Assembly (NCBI GenBank): GCA_003561495.1
Contig: PWWM01000065.1
Span: 1-44,518, forward strand
DNA: 44,518 bases
Direction of reading: 5' to 3'
From: Gammaproteobacteria bacterium
Lineage (GTDB): Bacteria; Pseudomonadota; Gammaproteobacteria; Xanthomonadales; Wenzhouxiangellaceae
Below the pieces are notes generated by a model. That model made no database searches. It saw only the letters and a program-made list of their open reading frames with translations, and was not told the origin of the DNA. This document shows positions 23,422 to 34,129 of the stretch, piece after piece (the stretch's first letter is position 1; every line of letters begins with the position of its first letter). The position numbers and the translations under genes were made by a program.

Positions 23422-24690
23422 TTACTCGAACCGGTCCTGCAGGATTGGATCAACGATTCCGACAAGATCCACCAAGCTCGGGCTCTCCAGGGCATTGGAG
23501 GGCACCATGAGCTTGGCGCCGGCAACCGTGGCGTCATCAGGAATAAAGCTGACCTCGACGCTGCACCACTGGCCGGGTTCCAGGACCTGATCATCGCAGT
23601 CATTGCCTGTCAGTGCAAAGTCGTCTGAATCAGGGCCGTCCAGACTGAGCGTGCCAATTTCCAGATCAATTTCGCCAGTACTGGTGATCTGAATGGTTTG
23701 CGGTTCCGGCGCCTCGCTGGGGGCAAATGCCTCGAAGATGAGCTGATCCGCCGACAGTTCCAGGCGGGCGTCGGTGATGCAGTCCACGTTGATGTCGGTG
23801 ACATCGTTTCCTTCGATCGTACCGGTCCCATTGGTGACGATGCAACTCTGACTGGGGTTGCTGGGTGGGGATTGCACCCGAACCTCGTAGCTGGTGCCGT
23901 TGAGCAACGGCGTCGGAAACGTGAAGCTGCCGTCCGCGATCAGGGCCAGTGGGTCGGAGTCATTGTTGACAAGGACCAGGGCATCGCCTTCCAGGCCACT
24001 GAGATTGCCGCCTACCGTAAAGGGCCCCGGGGGGAGGAAAACATAGGTCGCGCCCGCATTTGGCAAGCCACTTGCATCCTTGAATCGAGCGCCTATCAGC
24101 GCGGCATTGTCAATGACACTGACCGCTCCGCCAAACCGGGCCAAGGCTTCCAAGTCTGCACCGTCATCATCCTTGGCGGTCAGCTTGGCCTGGAGTGTCC
24201 AGTCCTGGCCATCGAATCGGTAAACATAGGCGGCCCCGGAATTTGAATGGCCTTGCTCATCTTTCCTTGGAGCACCGATCAGCGCAGTGTCTCCAGAAAG
24301 GCTGGCCGCATGACCGAACCAGGCGTCATTTTCCAGATCGTCACCCGCCTCATCTTCGGCGGTTAGTGTGACCTCGAACTCCCAAACTATCCCATCTCGA
24401 CGGTATAAATAGGCCGCGCCGTGGCTCAACGTGGAACTAGATTCATTCGAGCGAGGAGCACCAATCAGCGCCCTGTCACCATGCAGGCTGACCGAAAATC
24501 CAAACTCGGCTCCGGCTTGCAGATCGTCTTCGTTCAGGTCGGACTGCGCGGTCAGCTTGGCCTAAAAGGTACTCTCCGGAATCTGGGCTGCCGACAGCGG
24601 GGTGATGATCAGGGCCAGCAGGAGAAAGAGCAGGGGTTGTACAAAGCGGGACACAGGCGGGGCCGAACCCGTAATTGACGGTTGCGACAT
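23422..24690 (-). pseudogene. FG-GAP-type secreted protein with an in-frame amber codon and C-terminal DRFE tag
   Basis: The ATG at 24690 (GGGAGA 7 bp upstream) begins a 423-codon frame: signal peptide MSQPSITGSAPP...FLLLALIITPLSAAQ, then AQIPESTF, a TAG at 24564-24562 (codon 43), then AKLTAQSDLNEDDLQAGAEFGFSVSLHGDRALIGAPR in the same frame. Three FG-GAP-like repeats (FG.(S/A)VS..GDxALIGAPR...GAAYVYRxDG) follow, then a beta domain and a Hydin-like C-terminal domain ending PILQDRFE. By pattern the TAG replaces a Gln (CAG) or similar codon. Everything except this one base looks intact, so it is either a very young pseudogene, a readthrough gene or a base error. A start at ATG inside (24429) would lack the signal peptide. 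Confidence 0.8.
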
Positions 24691-24940
24691 TAATGGTTCT
24701 CCCTTGGGGTATCTCCCTCACGTCGACGAGCCCCAGCCATCCTAACATCGGGATTGACACCCGAGCAAAAACGAATCGGGAAATGGCAACCATCTCGGCT
24801 ACATGCTTCCCTTGGCTGCAGGATTCTGGCTTTCCCGGGAACGGATTTGACCTTACTTGACCATGATGATTATCCTGACTCTGGGAAAACGGTTCACTTC
24901 CAGCGCGTTAGCGGGCAGGAAGTCGCCAGGGAGTCATGAA

Positions 24941-27900
24941 ATGAAAGCAATTGTCCAGGCATGCCGCATTGCCGGTTGGCCGGTGTTCTCGATTGGTCTC
25001 TTCACCCTTGTACTGTTTTCATCGACTGCCGGCGCCGTTGAGTGGACGGTTTCGGGAACCGTGACCGATTCGATCGAGGGCCATCCCCTGGCGGCCACCA
25101 TCGAAGTGCCGGGGACTTCCATTGATCCGGTCGAGATCGGCCTGGACGGTCAGTACGCCATCGATCTGCCCGAGGACGAAGAGTTCGAGCTGATGGTCAC
25201 GGCCGATGCCAATGGCTACGAAGTTTTGCTGGTGACAGTGGGACCGCTGACCGAAGACATCCACCTGGACATCCACCTAGACCCTGATCTCCAGGCCTGC
25301 GAGGCACCGGGCTATTACAAGGACTTCACGACCTATTACAGCGAGGATTTCGATTCCGATGACGGCGGCTATACCACCGATCAACCGGGCTCTTCCCCCC
25401 TGCCCTGGGAATGGGGCAGCCCCACCGACTGGCCCAACGAGTGCTCGGTGGGTGACAACTGCTGGGGCACCAAACTCGACGGCGATTTCCAGAGCTTCAG
25501 TCATGAAATCCTGCAATCGGGGACCATCGACCTATCGGCGGCCGCCGGGGTGGATGGGCTGAAACTATATTGGGATCAGGCCTGGGATCTCTTCGGACCC
25601 AACACGAATGAAGCGACGGTGGAAGCAATTGTCGATGGCGTATCAAGCACGGTCTGGGAGAACCTGGTCTTTGAAACCCGATTCTGGAATCGGTTGGATG
25701 CGGATATCACCAATGCCGCGGGCAACAACCTGCGACTGAGATGGACACTGGATGCCAGCGGTACAACGAGCACACGATCCGGGATCTTTGTCGACCATGT
25801 GCGGATCGAAGGTTACCAATGCCTGTTCGATGAGCTGCCGCCAACGGTCGATTTGCAGCCGGAGCAGATCGACCAGCAGATGTTTCCGGACCAGACCGGT
25901 TCGGTTCCGCTGACGCTGGAGAATCTCGGTGATCAGACGCTGGAATGGGCCATCGAGGTCAAGAACACGACATCCGGCGCACGCAGTATCAGTGACTTTG
26001 CCGGGTACTACGACCCAGCTAACTGGACGGTCATCAACAACCCGCCGGCCGTTGGCGGATTCATTAACGATGAACCGGGACCGCCTGGGGAATTGTTCAT
26101 CGTGGGTGGTGACGAAGGTGTCGTCGGCTATACCGAGATTCAGATCACCGTACCACGCGATGGCGAGGTCTCCTTCGATTGGGGCTTTGAGTCGCCTGTG
26201 ACTTGGTACAACCGGGCCTGGTACAGGGTCAATGACAACTTCACATTCATGACCGACACCTGGGACCCGGTGGATTATTTCGAGGAATCGGAAACCATTC
26301 CCGTGGAAGCCGGGGATATGATCGGCTTCCGGGTCGAGGTGCACCAGGGCTACGGCGGCTCGGCCGCGCTCGGCCTGACCAACTTCAACGCGCCGACCTG
26401 CGACAGTCCGAGCAGCATCGAGTGGCTGTCACTGTCGGCTGAAAGCGGTACTGTGGATGGCAATGCTGATGACAGCATCGATATCGAATTCGATACCGAT
26501 GGGCTGCTTCCGGGCGATTACTCGACCACGTTGTGCGTGCTGACCAATGATCCGATGCGACCGGTGCTGTTCGTTCCGATCAACCTGACCGTTCAGGCGC
26601 CCGCCCACTACGGAACCATCTCCGGGCAGGTCGACAGCCTGGGTTATTGCAACGATGATCTCCAGCCGGCTGGACATGCCGGCATCGAAATCGCCGGCGT
26701 CAATACCACCTGGAACATCATCGCCGATGAAAATGGTGAGTATTCGGTTCAGATTGACTCGGGGGAATCGCCGATCAATATCACGGCCAGCCTGCCCGGC
26801 CACCTGGATGGGGTTGAGTCCGGACTGATGCTGGGCGCCGGCGCCATCGAGATTGTCGATTTCGATCTGTTTGTCGACTCGCCGTGTGCCCGAACGGATC
26901 CGGAATCGCTGGAAGTCAGCGTGGCTGCGGATGGAACCGCCACGGAGTCGCTCATCATTGATAATGTCGATGGTGCCATCGCGCTGAACTGGAGCGTGTT
27001 CCTTCACGAGCCGGCACAGGCCAGCCCACAGATTCGGTCTTCTCATCCCGTACCGGCGTTCTCGACGACAGAAAATCCCATCCAGGGCTATGTCAGTCTC
27101 GATGTGCTCGATCCGGGAAACTTCGATGTGCTCAATGATTCGAGCGGATTTACATCGCTGCTTGCCAGCGCCTTTGTCGACAATGATTTCAGCGAACAAC
27201 TGTTTCTCAGATCGGTCTTTCACACCCTGTTTTCCTTTGATACCCAGACCGGTGATTTCACCGAGATCGGAGACGTGACTGGAGGTGAAACGACTTCGAA
27301 TTCTTTCTGGCTGTCAATGAGCTACGACCATTCCACCGACACCTTGTATTCGGTGCGATGGGATGGTCAGGAGTCGGTGCTGTTCACCATAGATGCCGTG
27401 GCGCTTGAAGCCACGGAGGTGGGCGCCATCGGGGGGGCTGGTCTGCCGGGGAATGCGCTGGTTGTGGCCATTGCCGTCGACTTCAGCGGGCAGATGTATG
27501 GTCTGGAGCTTGAGGAGGAAGTGCTTATCGAGATCGACAAGCTAAGCGGCCAGGCCAGCGTGATTGGATCGCCCGGTGTTGACATGGCCTTCGAGGTTCA
27601 GGAAATGGATTTCGATCACTCAACCAATACCCTCTACTGGGCTCGGGTACCCGACACCAGCAGCCAGACCGAAATGATGTCGATCGATACAGACACCGGT
27701 GCGGCATCCTATATTGGCGATATCGATGGAGGCTCGAGTCTGGTTTCGATGAGCATCGCGGTTCCAACTCCCTGTGCCTCACCTGATGCCATCGACTGGC
27801 TGGAAGTCATCACGACTTCAGGCACCACCGCTGCCGGAAGCACCGACACCCTGCAAGTGAAATTTGACGCCGATGGCCTGGCCCAGGGAACCCATGAAGC

Positions 27901-28930
27901 CCAGATCTGTATTGAAACCAATGATCCCAGGCGAAGCGTGATGGCCGTTCCGGTCGAGCTGGAAGTGGCGGCCATCGATCCACCGGTGATCAGCGTGATT
28001 CCCTCCAGCCTGTCGATTTCGCTTGAGATCGACGATGCCGACACGCAGGTGTTCACCATCAACAACCAGGGCGAGCAGCGCCTGGATTGGGCGATCGATG
28101 ACACCTCGACCGGATGTGCCCTGCCCGGTTGGGCCGATGTCAATCCGGTATCGGGTTCGATCGATGAAAACGACAACAGGGCCGTCTTTGTCGACTTCGA
28201 CGCCGCGGGACTGGCGCCGGATACCTACCATGCCAAGGTGTGCATCGACAGCAATGACCCGGTCAACCCGATTGCCGAAGTGGATCTGCAGCTAGAAGTA
28301 CTTCCGCCGGACAATCCCGAACCGGTGCTGACCTCGATTGATCCGGACTCGATCGAGGTCGGCAGCGGTGACTTTACCCTGAGCGCCATCGGACAGGATT
28401 TCGTGGAAGACTCGGTGGTGCGTTTCGACGGCGTTGACCTGGTGACCACATTTATCAGTGAAACCGAACTGACCGCCGAGGTGCCGGCCGGCGAGGTCAC
28501 CGAACCGGGCAGCGTGGATGTAACCGTGTACAACCCTTCGCCGGGCGGTGGTGAATCCGGTGCACTCGGTTTTCTGGTCATGGAACTGGGCTTGAGCCTG
28601 AACAAGGAATTGACGGATGCCCCGGATCCAATCGACGTCGGCAGTGTTATCGAGTACACGGTCACGGCGACCAACACCGGCAATGTTTCGCTCGACAACG
28701 TGGTGGTCAGCGATCCGCTGCTCGATCCCGATGAAAGGAACTGTGCGAGTGTGGCGCCGGGTAATACCTGTATCCTGACCGGCACTTATACGGTCACCCA
28801 CAATGACATGGATGACGGCATGATCGTCAACACCGCCCAGGCCGAGGCCGACGGTGTCTCTTCCCTGGATGCGGAGCATGTACTGAGCATCGGTGACGAA
28901 GTATTCGCTGACAGATTCGAGGACTTTTAA
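24941..28930 (+). CDS. Giant secreted multi-domain surface protein with DRFE C-terminus
   Basis: A 1329-residue exported protein. Start ATG 24941 gives MKAIVQACRIAGW and a signal peptide ending STAGA. Order: a carboxypeptidase-regulatory/CnaB-like domain (~37-115), a Trp-rich jelly-roll-like region after CEAPGYYKDF, then repeated Hydin/BACON-type units (~300-1123) marked by W(S/A)xx..., ID..FD..GL..G.Y..x(I/L)C(I/V).(S/T)NDP, with an intervening propeller-like part holding YDHSTDTLYSV and DFDHSTNTLYWAR, an IPT/TIG domain (~1126-1213, TSIDPDSIEVGSG), a DUF11 domain (~1215-1317, YTVTATNTGNVSLDNVVVSDP) and the tail VFADRFEDF. No enzyme motif; adhesion or surface display is inferred. Divergent from the FG-GAP gene. 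Confidence 0.85.
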   Translation: MKAIVQACRIAGWPVFSIGLFTLVLFSSTAGAVEWTVSGTVTDSIEGHPLAATIEVPGTSIDPVEIGLDGQYAIDLPEDEEFELMVTADANGYEVLLVTVGPLTEDIHLDIHLDPDLQACEAPGYYKDFTTYYSEDFDSDDGGYTTDQPGSSPLPWEWGSPTDWPNECSVGDNCWGTKLDGDFQSFSHEILQSGTIDLSAAAGVDGLKLYWDQAWDLFGPNTNEATVEAIVDGVSSTVWENLVFETRFWNRLDADITNAAGNNLRLRWTLDASGTTSTRSGIFVDHVRIEGYQCLFDELPPTVDLQPEQIDQQMFPDQTGSVPLTLENLGDQTLEWAIEVKNTTSGARSISDFAGYYDPANWTVINNPPAVGGFINDEPGPPGELFIVGGDEGVVGYTEIQITVPRDGEVSFDWGFESPVTWYNRAWYRVNDNFTFMTDTWDPVDYFEESETIPVEAGDMIGFRVEVHQGYGGSAALGLTNFNAPTCDSPSSIEWLSLSAESGTVDGNADDSIDIEFDTDGLLPGDYSTTLCVLTNDPMRPVLFVPINLTVQAPAHYGTISGQVDSLGYCNDDLQPAGHAGIEIAGVNTTWNIIADENGEYSVQIDSGESPINITASLPGHLDGVESGLMLGAGAIEIVDFDLFVDSPCARTDPESLEVSVAADGTATESLIIDNVDGAIALNWSVFLHEPAQASPQIRSSHPVPAFSTTENPIQGYVSLDVLDPGNFDVLNDSSGFTSLLASAFVDNDFSEQLFLRSVFHTLFSFDTQTGDFTEIGDVTGGETTSNSFWLSMSYDHSTDTLYSVRWDGQESVLFTIDAVALEATEVGAIGGAGLPGNALVVAIAVDFSGQMYGLELEEEVLIEIDKLSGQASVIGSPGVDMAFEVQEMDFDHSTNTLYWARVPDTSSQTEMMSIDTDTGAASYIGDIDGGSSLVSMSIAVPTPCASPDAIDWLEVITTSGTTAAGSTDTLQVKFDADGLAQGTHEAQICIETNDPRRSVMAVPVELEVAAIDPPVISVIPSSLSISLEIDDADTQVFTINNQGEQRLDWAIDDTSTGCALPGWADVNPVSGSIDENDNRAVFVDFDAAGLAPDTYHAKVCIDSNDPVNPIAEVDLQLEVLPPDNPEPVLTSIDPDSIEVGSGDFTLSAIGQDFVEDSVVRFDGVDLVTTFISETELTAEVPAGEVTEPGSVDVTVYNPSPGGGESGALGFLVMELGLSLNKELTDAPDPIDVGSVIEYTVTATNTGNVSLDNVVVSDPLLDPDERNCASVAPGNTCILTGTYTVTHNDMDDGMIVNTAQAEADGVSSLDAEHVLSIGDEVFADRFEDF

Positions 28931-29287
28931 CCCGGCATGGATTTAGACCACATTCAAGACTTCAAGCAGGGTCCCAATCAAGGCGTCGCTCGCAATCAAT
29001 GGTGATTCCGTTGGCCAGAGCAAGAACGCAGAGAGACAAGCTGAATGTCTGCAGATTAACGACCTCATTTGTAACGACAGGCCGCAGCGTGGTAAGGGAT
29101 GAGTTCCAGGTATTAAGCGCTCGCTGAGCGTGAGCAGATCGAATACGGCGACATGAAAGTGACCTCGGATGCGGCTGATTACTGGGTATAAGGAGACCTT
29201 ACCAAGAGTCAGAGGGTCGGGCGTGCAGTTCTGCGCTCCATTGATGACCTTCCCACTGAATCGGGATCGAGAACACCTGGATGAATT
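28931..29287. other. Gene-free stretch, lower GC
   Basis: About 357 bp between the giant surface protein and the minus-strand small gene. I see no coding frame with a ribosome site, no strong terminator and no repeat beyond a weak GCAAGAACGCAGAGAGAC string (~29018-29035). Base composition is visibly closer to 50% GC than the flanks. Confidence 0.5.
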
Positions 29288-29875
29288 TCAATCTGATTCT
29301 CGGGTGGTCGCTGCCCGGTTGAAGAGCAGCTCAGAGATCTCTTCAAATGACATTTCCAATGGCTTGCCGGCTTGTGCTTGACCCGATTGTTCGGGTGCGG
29401 CCGGAAACGAGATACCGTCAAGCGAGGAGCCACCTTCCAATCCAGGTCCCATCTCCATGACGATTCCCATCACGGCCCCACCCGGTAAGTCTCCTTCCGG
29501 AGTTACAAGCCCTTGTGCTGGAGTGATCATGAGTAGCCTGGTTTGAGTGGCATGAAAGGCTTGAATGGAGAGAATCTTCAAGTGTTCGGGTGCGTACCCG
29601 TCAGGCAATTGGAAGATGACGCTGTCGAGGGGCTCAAAAATGTCCATGCAATTGCCCTCCACATCAACCACCACCGGAAATCCCCGCAAGTGCACCATCC
29701 CCTGGGCATCTTTCTTGACCCTATCAATCGCGACAATAGTCCCTACTCTGCCAATCTCTTCAGCAAAATATCTCGCACCGGACGGCAAGCTCGTTCGGTG
29801 AAGTGTGTCTGCGGACACCGTCCAGGATGCTTCAACCGGACGGCTGAACGATTTCGAGGTGATTCCTTGTGGCAA
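29288..29875 (-). CDS. Unrecognised protein, possibly 5'-truncated
   Basis: A 195-codon frame without known motifs: an N-terminal part with SWTVSADTLHRTSLPSGARYF, a beta-rich middle (VGTIVAIDRV, GFPVVVDVEGNCMDIF, FQLPDGYAPEHLKILSIQAF) and a Gly/Met stretch (GAVMGIVMEMGPGLEGG). The only possible start near the 5' end is TTG 29875 without ribosome site; a stop lies two codons upstream. There is no signal peptide and only 78 bp separate it from the divergent beta-helix gene, so the true 5' end may have been lost. GC content is lower than in the neighbours. Confidence 0.45.
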   Translation of the reverse strand: MPQGITSKSFSRPVEASWTVSADTLHRTSLPSGARYFAEEIGRVGTIVAIDRVKKDAQGMVHLRGFPVVVDVEGNCMDIFEPLDSVIFQLPDGYAPEHLKILSIQAFHATQTRLLMITPAQGLVTPEGDLPGGAVMGIVMEMGPGLEGGSSLDGISFPAAPEQSGQAQAGKPLEMSFEEISELLFNRAATTRESD

Positions 29876-29953
29876 GCATTAACGGAGTGTGGCGAAGTTT
29901 CCTGGCCGATGACGCTGTCACCCCATGAGGAATCGCGCTTTTGAGGTCTGGTA

Positions 29954-32900
29954 ATGAGGTTACAACTCACAATTCATCTTCCGATCATGCTGGTTGCGAT
30001 GTGCGTTGCCCCGGGCGTGACCATCGCCCAATCGGAGACGACAGAATGGATCATGACCACCGGTGTCTGGAATCAGTCTTCCAACTGGTCCAATGGCGTT
30101 CCCACCGAGTCCGTCGCGGCGGTCATCAACAATGGTGGCACGGCGGCGGTGCAGAACACTGACGCGGCCGCTCTGCGTCTGCATGTGGGTTCTCAGGTGG
30201 ACACTTCCGGCACGCTTGCGGTTCGTGATGGCCGGAGCCTGACGACCGGAATGACCACTCGCATTGGCCAGACTGGCGTCGGCACCCTCTACGTGATTGA
30301 GGGCGGCGACCTGATCAGCCAGTCTTCGGCACACGTGTCCACCACGGCATCCGGACAAACCAGCACGGCACTCGTGCAAGGCCATGATTCCTCCTGGCAG
30401 GTCACCGGTCAGTTCTATGTGGCTTTTGAGGGGCGCGGCGCCGTGACCGTGGCTGATGGCGGGCAGTGGGAGGTCAGTGATTTTGTTCAGGTCGGTACCC
30501 AGGCCTCGGCCGAGGGCCAGGTAGTGGTGCGCGGCCAGGGCAGCTATTGGAGCGTCGGAGCATTGGCCCAGGTTTCTCCTCTGACCATTGGTCTGTGGGG
30601 AACCGGGGAGGTGGTCGTCGAAGACGGTGGAACGGCCAGCTTGGGTGAGGGCTCGGCGGTCAGGCTTGGCGTGGCAGCGAGCGCCAATGCAACGCTTCGC
30701 ATCGGAACCGGCAATGCGCCGGGCATCATCGACGTCGCCATGATCGAAGGTTTGGAAGGCGATGCGCGCGTTGTCTTCGACCATGACCATGACGACCATT
30801 ACTTCACCCGCAACGGTCAAGCCAGTGGGCTGCCGGTCGAAATCAGTGGTTCCACGCAACTCGAGCATATCGGCGCCGGCACCACCGTCATCGAAGGTGA
30901 GCATGCGTATACGGGCGCAACCACGATTGATGGCGGCACGCTGGTAATCAATGGGGTCAGCGCCGGATCCGAGATCACGGTGAATGCCGGCGGCAGACTG
31001 GCGGGCCAGGGCCAGGTCAGCGATGTGCTGGTCGATGGCGGCACACTCTCACCGGGTGATGCCATCGGCACCTTGACGACCGGCGCTCTGACGCTGGGCG
31101 AGACCGCAATCATTGAATACGAACTGACTGCACCGGACATGACCGGCGAGGGGGTCAATGACCTGGTCGTTGTTGATGGCGACCTGGTGCTCGATGGAAT
31201 CGTCCATCTGATCAATGGGCAGGATATCGAACCGGGAACCTATACCTTGATGACCTATACCGGGTCTCTGGTCGACAATGGCCTGGATGTGGACAACCTG
31301 CCGCCGGGATTCGCCGCCGAGGTCGACACGAACAACGCCGGCGAAGTTCGCATCGTGGTCAGTCAGACTGCCGGCACTCGTTACGTGTCCACCGATGGCA
31401 GCGATACGGACAATGCCTGTCTGGCGATTGAAACGCCGTGCGAAACCATTGCCCATGCCATCACCGTGGCCTTGGATCATGACGATATTCTGATTGGCGC
31501 AGGGACTTACACGGAGAGCTTGACCCTGGACAAACCCCTGTCGCTACTTGGCGAGGGGCGGGATCAGACCATGATCCAGGCCCATGCCGATCCTGGCGAA
31601 GCCGACGATCGGGTCATCCTGATTCCGGAAGGCACCGGCTCGGCAACCCTGGCCGCCATGACCATTCGTCATGGCTACACCACCGGCACCGGTCCGATCG
31701 ATGGTCGCGGCGGCGGCATCCACAACCGGGAAGCCGACCTCACCCTGGTCGATGTCACCCTGCGTGACAGTACCGGGACCGTGGTCGGGGGTGGCCTGTA
31801 TCACAACAGTGGTACGCTGGTGATGGACGGCGGCGTGCTGGTCGGCAACAACTCGAACCTGGGTGCGGGGATCAACCTTGCCGGTAGTCAATTCACCCAT
31901 ACCATTCAGAATTCGGTATTCAGGAACAATGTGGCGGACTCCCGGGGCGGCGGTTTGCACATCCCCAACCGCACCTCGGTCAATCTGTTCAATACCGCTT
32001 TTGTCGGCAACGAGGCCGGAGACGACGGCGGTGGATTATTGATCGGTAACCAGGTTGACGCCCTGGTGATCAATTCGACGTTGAGTGGCAATGTTGCCGG
32101 TAGACGCGGTGCGGCCATCAAGAATGGGCTGGGCACGATCGCTGATCTGCTCAACGTCATCATCTGGAACAACGAGGCCGATGGTGATTCCAGTTCCACT
32201 TCGGCATCCATTGACAATCTGGAGCATTCGACGACGAACATTTCTCATAGTCTGATCGCCAATTCCGGAGGCAGTGGCGAGGACTGGGATCCGGAGATTG
32301 GCAACGACGGCGGTAACAACCTCGACACCGATCCCCTGTTCGTCGCTGCAGTCGACCCGGCCGATGCGCCTGCCGTCTCGGGCGATCTGCGTTTGAAGCC
32401 GGACTCGCCGGCCATCGATGCCGGGGACAACGATGCATTTGATGCCGGCCTGCCCGACCGGGATCTGGCAGGCTACGCAAGGTTGGCCGGTTTGGCCGTT
32501 GACCTTGGCGCTTATGAAACCCCCTCTTCCCAGTGTCCGGTGGCAGGGGTGGTGCATGTCAATCAGGAGGCCACCGAGCCGCTCGATGGCCTGACCTGGG
32601 CTTCGGCATTCATCGACCTGCAGGATGCCTTGCGCGTGGCCGAGCCCTGCCAGATCTGGGTGGCTCGAGGCACTTATCTTCCCACAGTCGATCCAGGTGA
32701 CCGTTCGGCCAGCTTCACCATCGCGCATGATGGTATTGCGCTCTATGGCGGCTTTGCCGGCAACGAATCCAGTCTTGCCGATCGCGACTGGGAAGTCAAC
32801 GAGACCATTCTCAGCGGGGACATCAATGCGACGGGCGATCTGTCAGGCAATGCCTATCATGTTGTCGTTGTCGATGGTCAAGGCGGTGACAAAATTACAA

Positions 32901-34129
32901 ACTCAACCGTTATCGACGGCTTTTTCATTACCGCCGGCAATGCCAACGGTGGCGTTCCCCGCAACTTGGGTGGTGGCATGGTCTGTCGCGGCCAGGGTGG
33001 CGGCAATGAATGCAGCCCATCTATCAGCAATGTCATGTTTTCCGGCAATCAGGCCAGTTCGCGCGGGGGAGGCATGTTCAACGACGGGCGATTTGGCGGC
33101 AACGCCAGCCCTGTTCTGAGCCATGTCAATTTTGACGGGAACTGGGCAGGCGCGCGGGGTGGCGGCATGCTCAATGACGGTCGAAGCGGCAACAGCAGTC
33201 CGATTCTGTATCAGGTCCGTTTTACCGGCAACCATGTCAGCATGGGCGGCGGAGGCATGATGAACGACGGCAGGGAAGGATTGAGCAGTCCGACACTCAA
33301 GCAGGTGTTCTTTCAGGACAATGTCGCCAACTGGGGTGGGGGAATGGCGAATGATGGAGTCAATGGAGATGGGACCTCCACGCTGACCGATGTGGTATTC
33401 ATTGACAACACCGCCGAATGGACCGGCGGAGGGATGTGGAACGGTATCATGGAGTTCGGGACCAGCAACCCGGTGTTGATCAATGTCGCCTTTATCGGCA
33501 ACTCCGCCGGTCAATTCGGGGGCGGGTTGTACAACTATGCCCAGACTGGCACCAGCAGCCCGGTGCTGACCAACGTGTTGTTCAGCGGCAATGCCACGAA
33601 CGATGCCGGCGGTGGACTCGCCCACCTGGCTGCCAACATCGGCGACAGCGAACCCGTTTTGACCAACGTCACTTTCAGCGGCAACTCGGCCGCCAATCAC
33701 GGCGCGGCCATCTTCAGCTCCGGCAGTGACATCATGGTCGAGATCCGCAACAGTGTTCTCTGGAACAATTACCCGCAGTCGATTCGCAACCTCGAAGGCG
33801 CTCACTCGACGGTCAGCCACAGCCTGGCCGAAGGCTGCAAGCCGGGGGGCATCTGGATGAGCGATTGCGGTGATGAAATCGATGCATCCAACCTGCCCGA
33901 CGAGGACCCGGCTTTCCTCGATCCGGTCGATCCGGCCAGTGCGCCCACCATGGATGGGAACTTGCGCTTGAGGGCGAATTCTCCGGGCATTGCCGCCGGC
34001 AACAGTGACTTCGTCGAAGATGTGTCCAAGGACCTGGACGGAAATCCTAGAGTGACCGGCAACGCCGTGGACCTGGGCGCATTCGAACTGGCCGATTCAG
34101 TGTTTGGCGACCGCTTCGAGCCGCCCTGA
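29954..34129 (+). CDS. Giant secreted beta-helix protein with DRFE C-terminus
   Basis: A 1391-residue exported protein with signal peptide MRLQLTIHLPIMLVAMCVAPGVTIAQ. The first ~470 residues are Gly/Thr/Val-rich autotransporter-type passenger repeats (GVWNQSSNWSNGVP, TIDGGTLVINGV, GGRLAGQGQVSDVLVDGGTLSPGD). Two parallel beta-helix blocks follow, each opened by a YVSTDGSDTDN- or VHVNQEAT-like start and closed by a choice-of-anchor-Q end (SPAIDAGDND...VDLGAYE and SPGIAAGNSD...VDLGAFE). The second holds at least seven ~35-residue repeats of the GGGM.NDG..G..SP.L..V.F.GN type. The end is VFGDRFEPP. There is no beta-barrel translocator, so it is not a classical autotransporter; adhesin or surface role is inferred. 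Confidence 0.86.
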   Translation: MRLQLTIHLPIMLVAMCVAPGVTIAQSETTEWIMTTGVWNQSSNWSNGVPTESVAAVINNGGTAAVQNTDAAALRLHVGSQVDTSGTLAVRDGRSLTTGMTTRIGQTGVGTLYVIEGGDLISQSSAHVSTTASGQTSTALVQGHDSSWQVTGQFYVAFEGRGAVTVADGGQWEVSDFVQVGTQASAEGQVVVRGQGSYWSVGALAQVSPLTIGLWGTGEVVVEDGGTASLGEGSAVRLGVAASANATLRIGTGNAPGIIDVAMIEGLEGDARVVFDHDHDDHYFTRNGQASGLPVEISGSTQLEHIGAGTTVIEGEHAYTGATTIDGGTLVINGVSAGSEITVNAGGRLAGQGQVSDVLVDGGTLSPGDAIGTLTTGALTLGETAIIEYELTAPDMTGEGVNDLVVVDGDLVLDGIVHLINGQDIEPGTYTLMTYTGSLVDNGLDVDNLPPGFAAEVDTNNAGEVRIVVSQTAGTRYVSTDGSDTDNACLAIETPCETIAHAITVALDHDDILIGAGTYTESLTLDKPLSLLGEGRDQTMIQAHADPGEADDRVILIPEGTGSATLAAMTIRHGYTTGTGPIDGRGGGIHNREADLTLVDVTLRDSTGTVVGGGLYHNSGTLVMDGGVLVGNNSNLGAGINLAGSQFTHTIQNSVFRNNVADSRGGGLHIPNRTSVNLFNTAFVGNEAGDDGGGLLIGNQVDALVINSTLSGNVAGRRGAAIKNGLGTIADLLNVIIWNNEADGDSSSTSASIDNLEHSTTNISHSLIANSGGSGEDWDPEIGNDGGNNLDTDPLFVAAVDPADAPAVSGDLRLKPDSPAIDAGDNDAFDAGLPDRDLAGYARLAGLAVDLGAYETPSSQCPVAGVVHVNQEATEPLDGLTWASAFIDLQDALRVAEPCQIWVARGTYLPTVDPGDRSASFTIAHDGIALYGGFAGNESSLADRDWEVNETILSGDINATGDLSGNAYHVVVVDGQGGDKITNSTVIDGFFITAGNANGGVPRNLGGGMVCRGQGGGNECSPSISNVMFSGNQASSRGGGMFNDGRFGGNASPVLSHVNFDGNWAGARGGGMLNDGRSGNSSPILYQVRFTGNHVSMGGGGMMNDGREGLSSPTLKQVFFQDNVANWGGGMANDGVNGDGTSTLTDVVFIDNTAEWTGGGMWNGIMEFGTSNPVLINVAFIGNSAGQFGGGLYNYAQTGTSSPVLTNVLFSGNATNDAGGGLAHLAANIGDSEPVLTNVTFSGNSAANHGAAIFSSGSDIMVEIRNSVLWNNYPQSIRNLEGAHSTVSHSLAEGCKPGGIWMSDCGDEIDASNLPDEDPAFLDPVDPASAPTMDGNLRLRANSPGIAAGNSDFVEDVSKDLDGNPRVTGNAVDLGAFELADSVFGDRFEPP

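Noticed and set aside
28938..28961. ATGGATTTAGACCACATTCA resembles the MDFDH start of the relic at 23215
   Set aside because: Only about 15 bases agree, and the following codons diverge completely; too weak to call a second relic.
33040..33700. Repeated GGGM.NDG units considered as a CRISPR-like or DNA repeat array
   Set aside because: The repetition is at protein level inside one open frame with varied codons; there is no conserved DNA repeat/spacer pattern.
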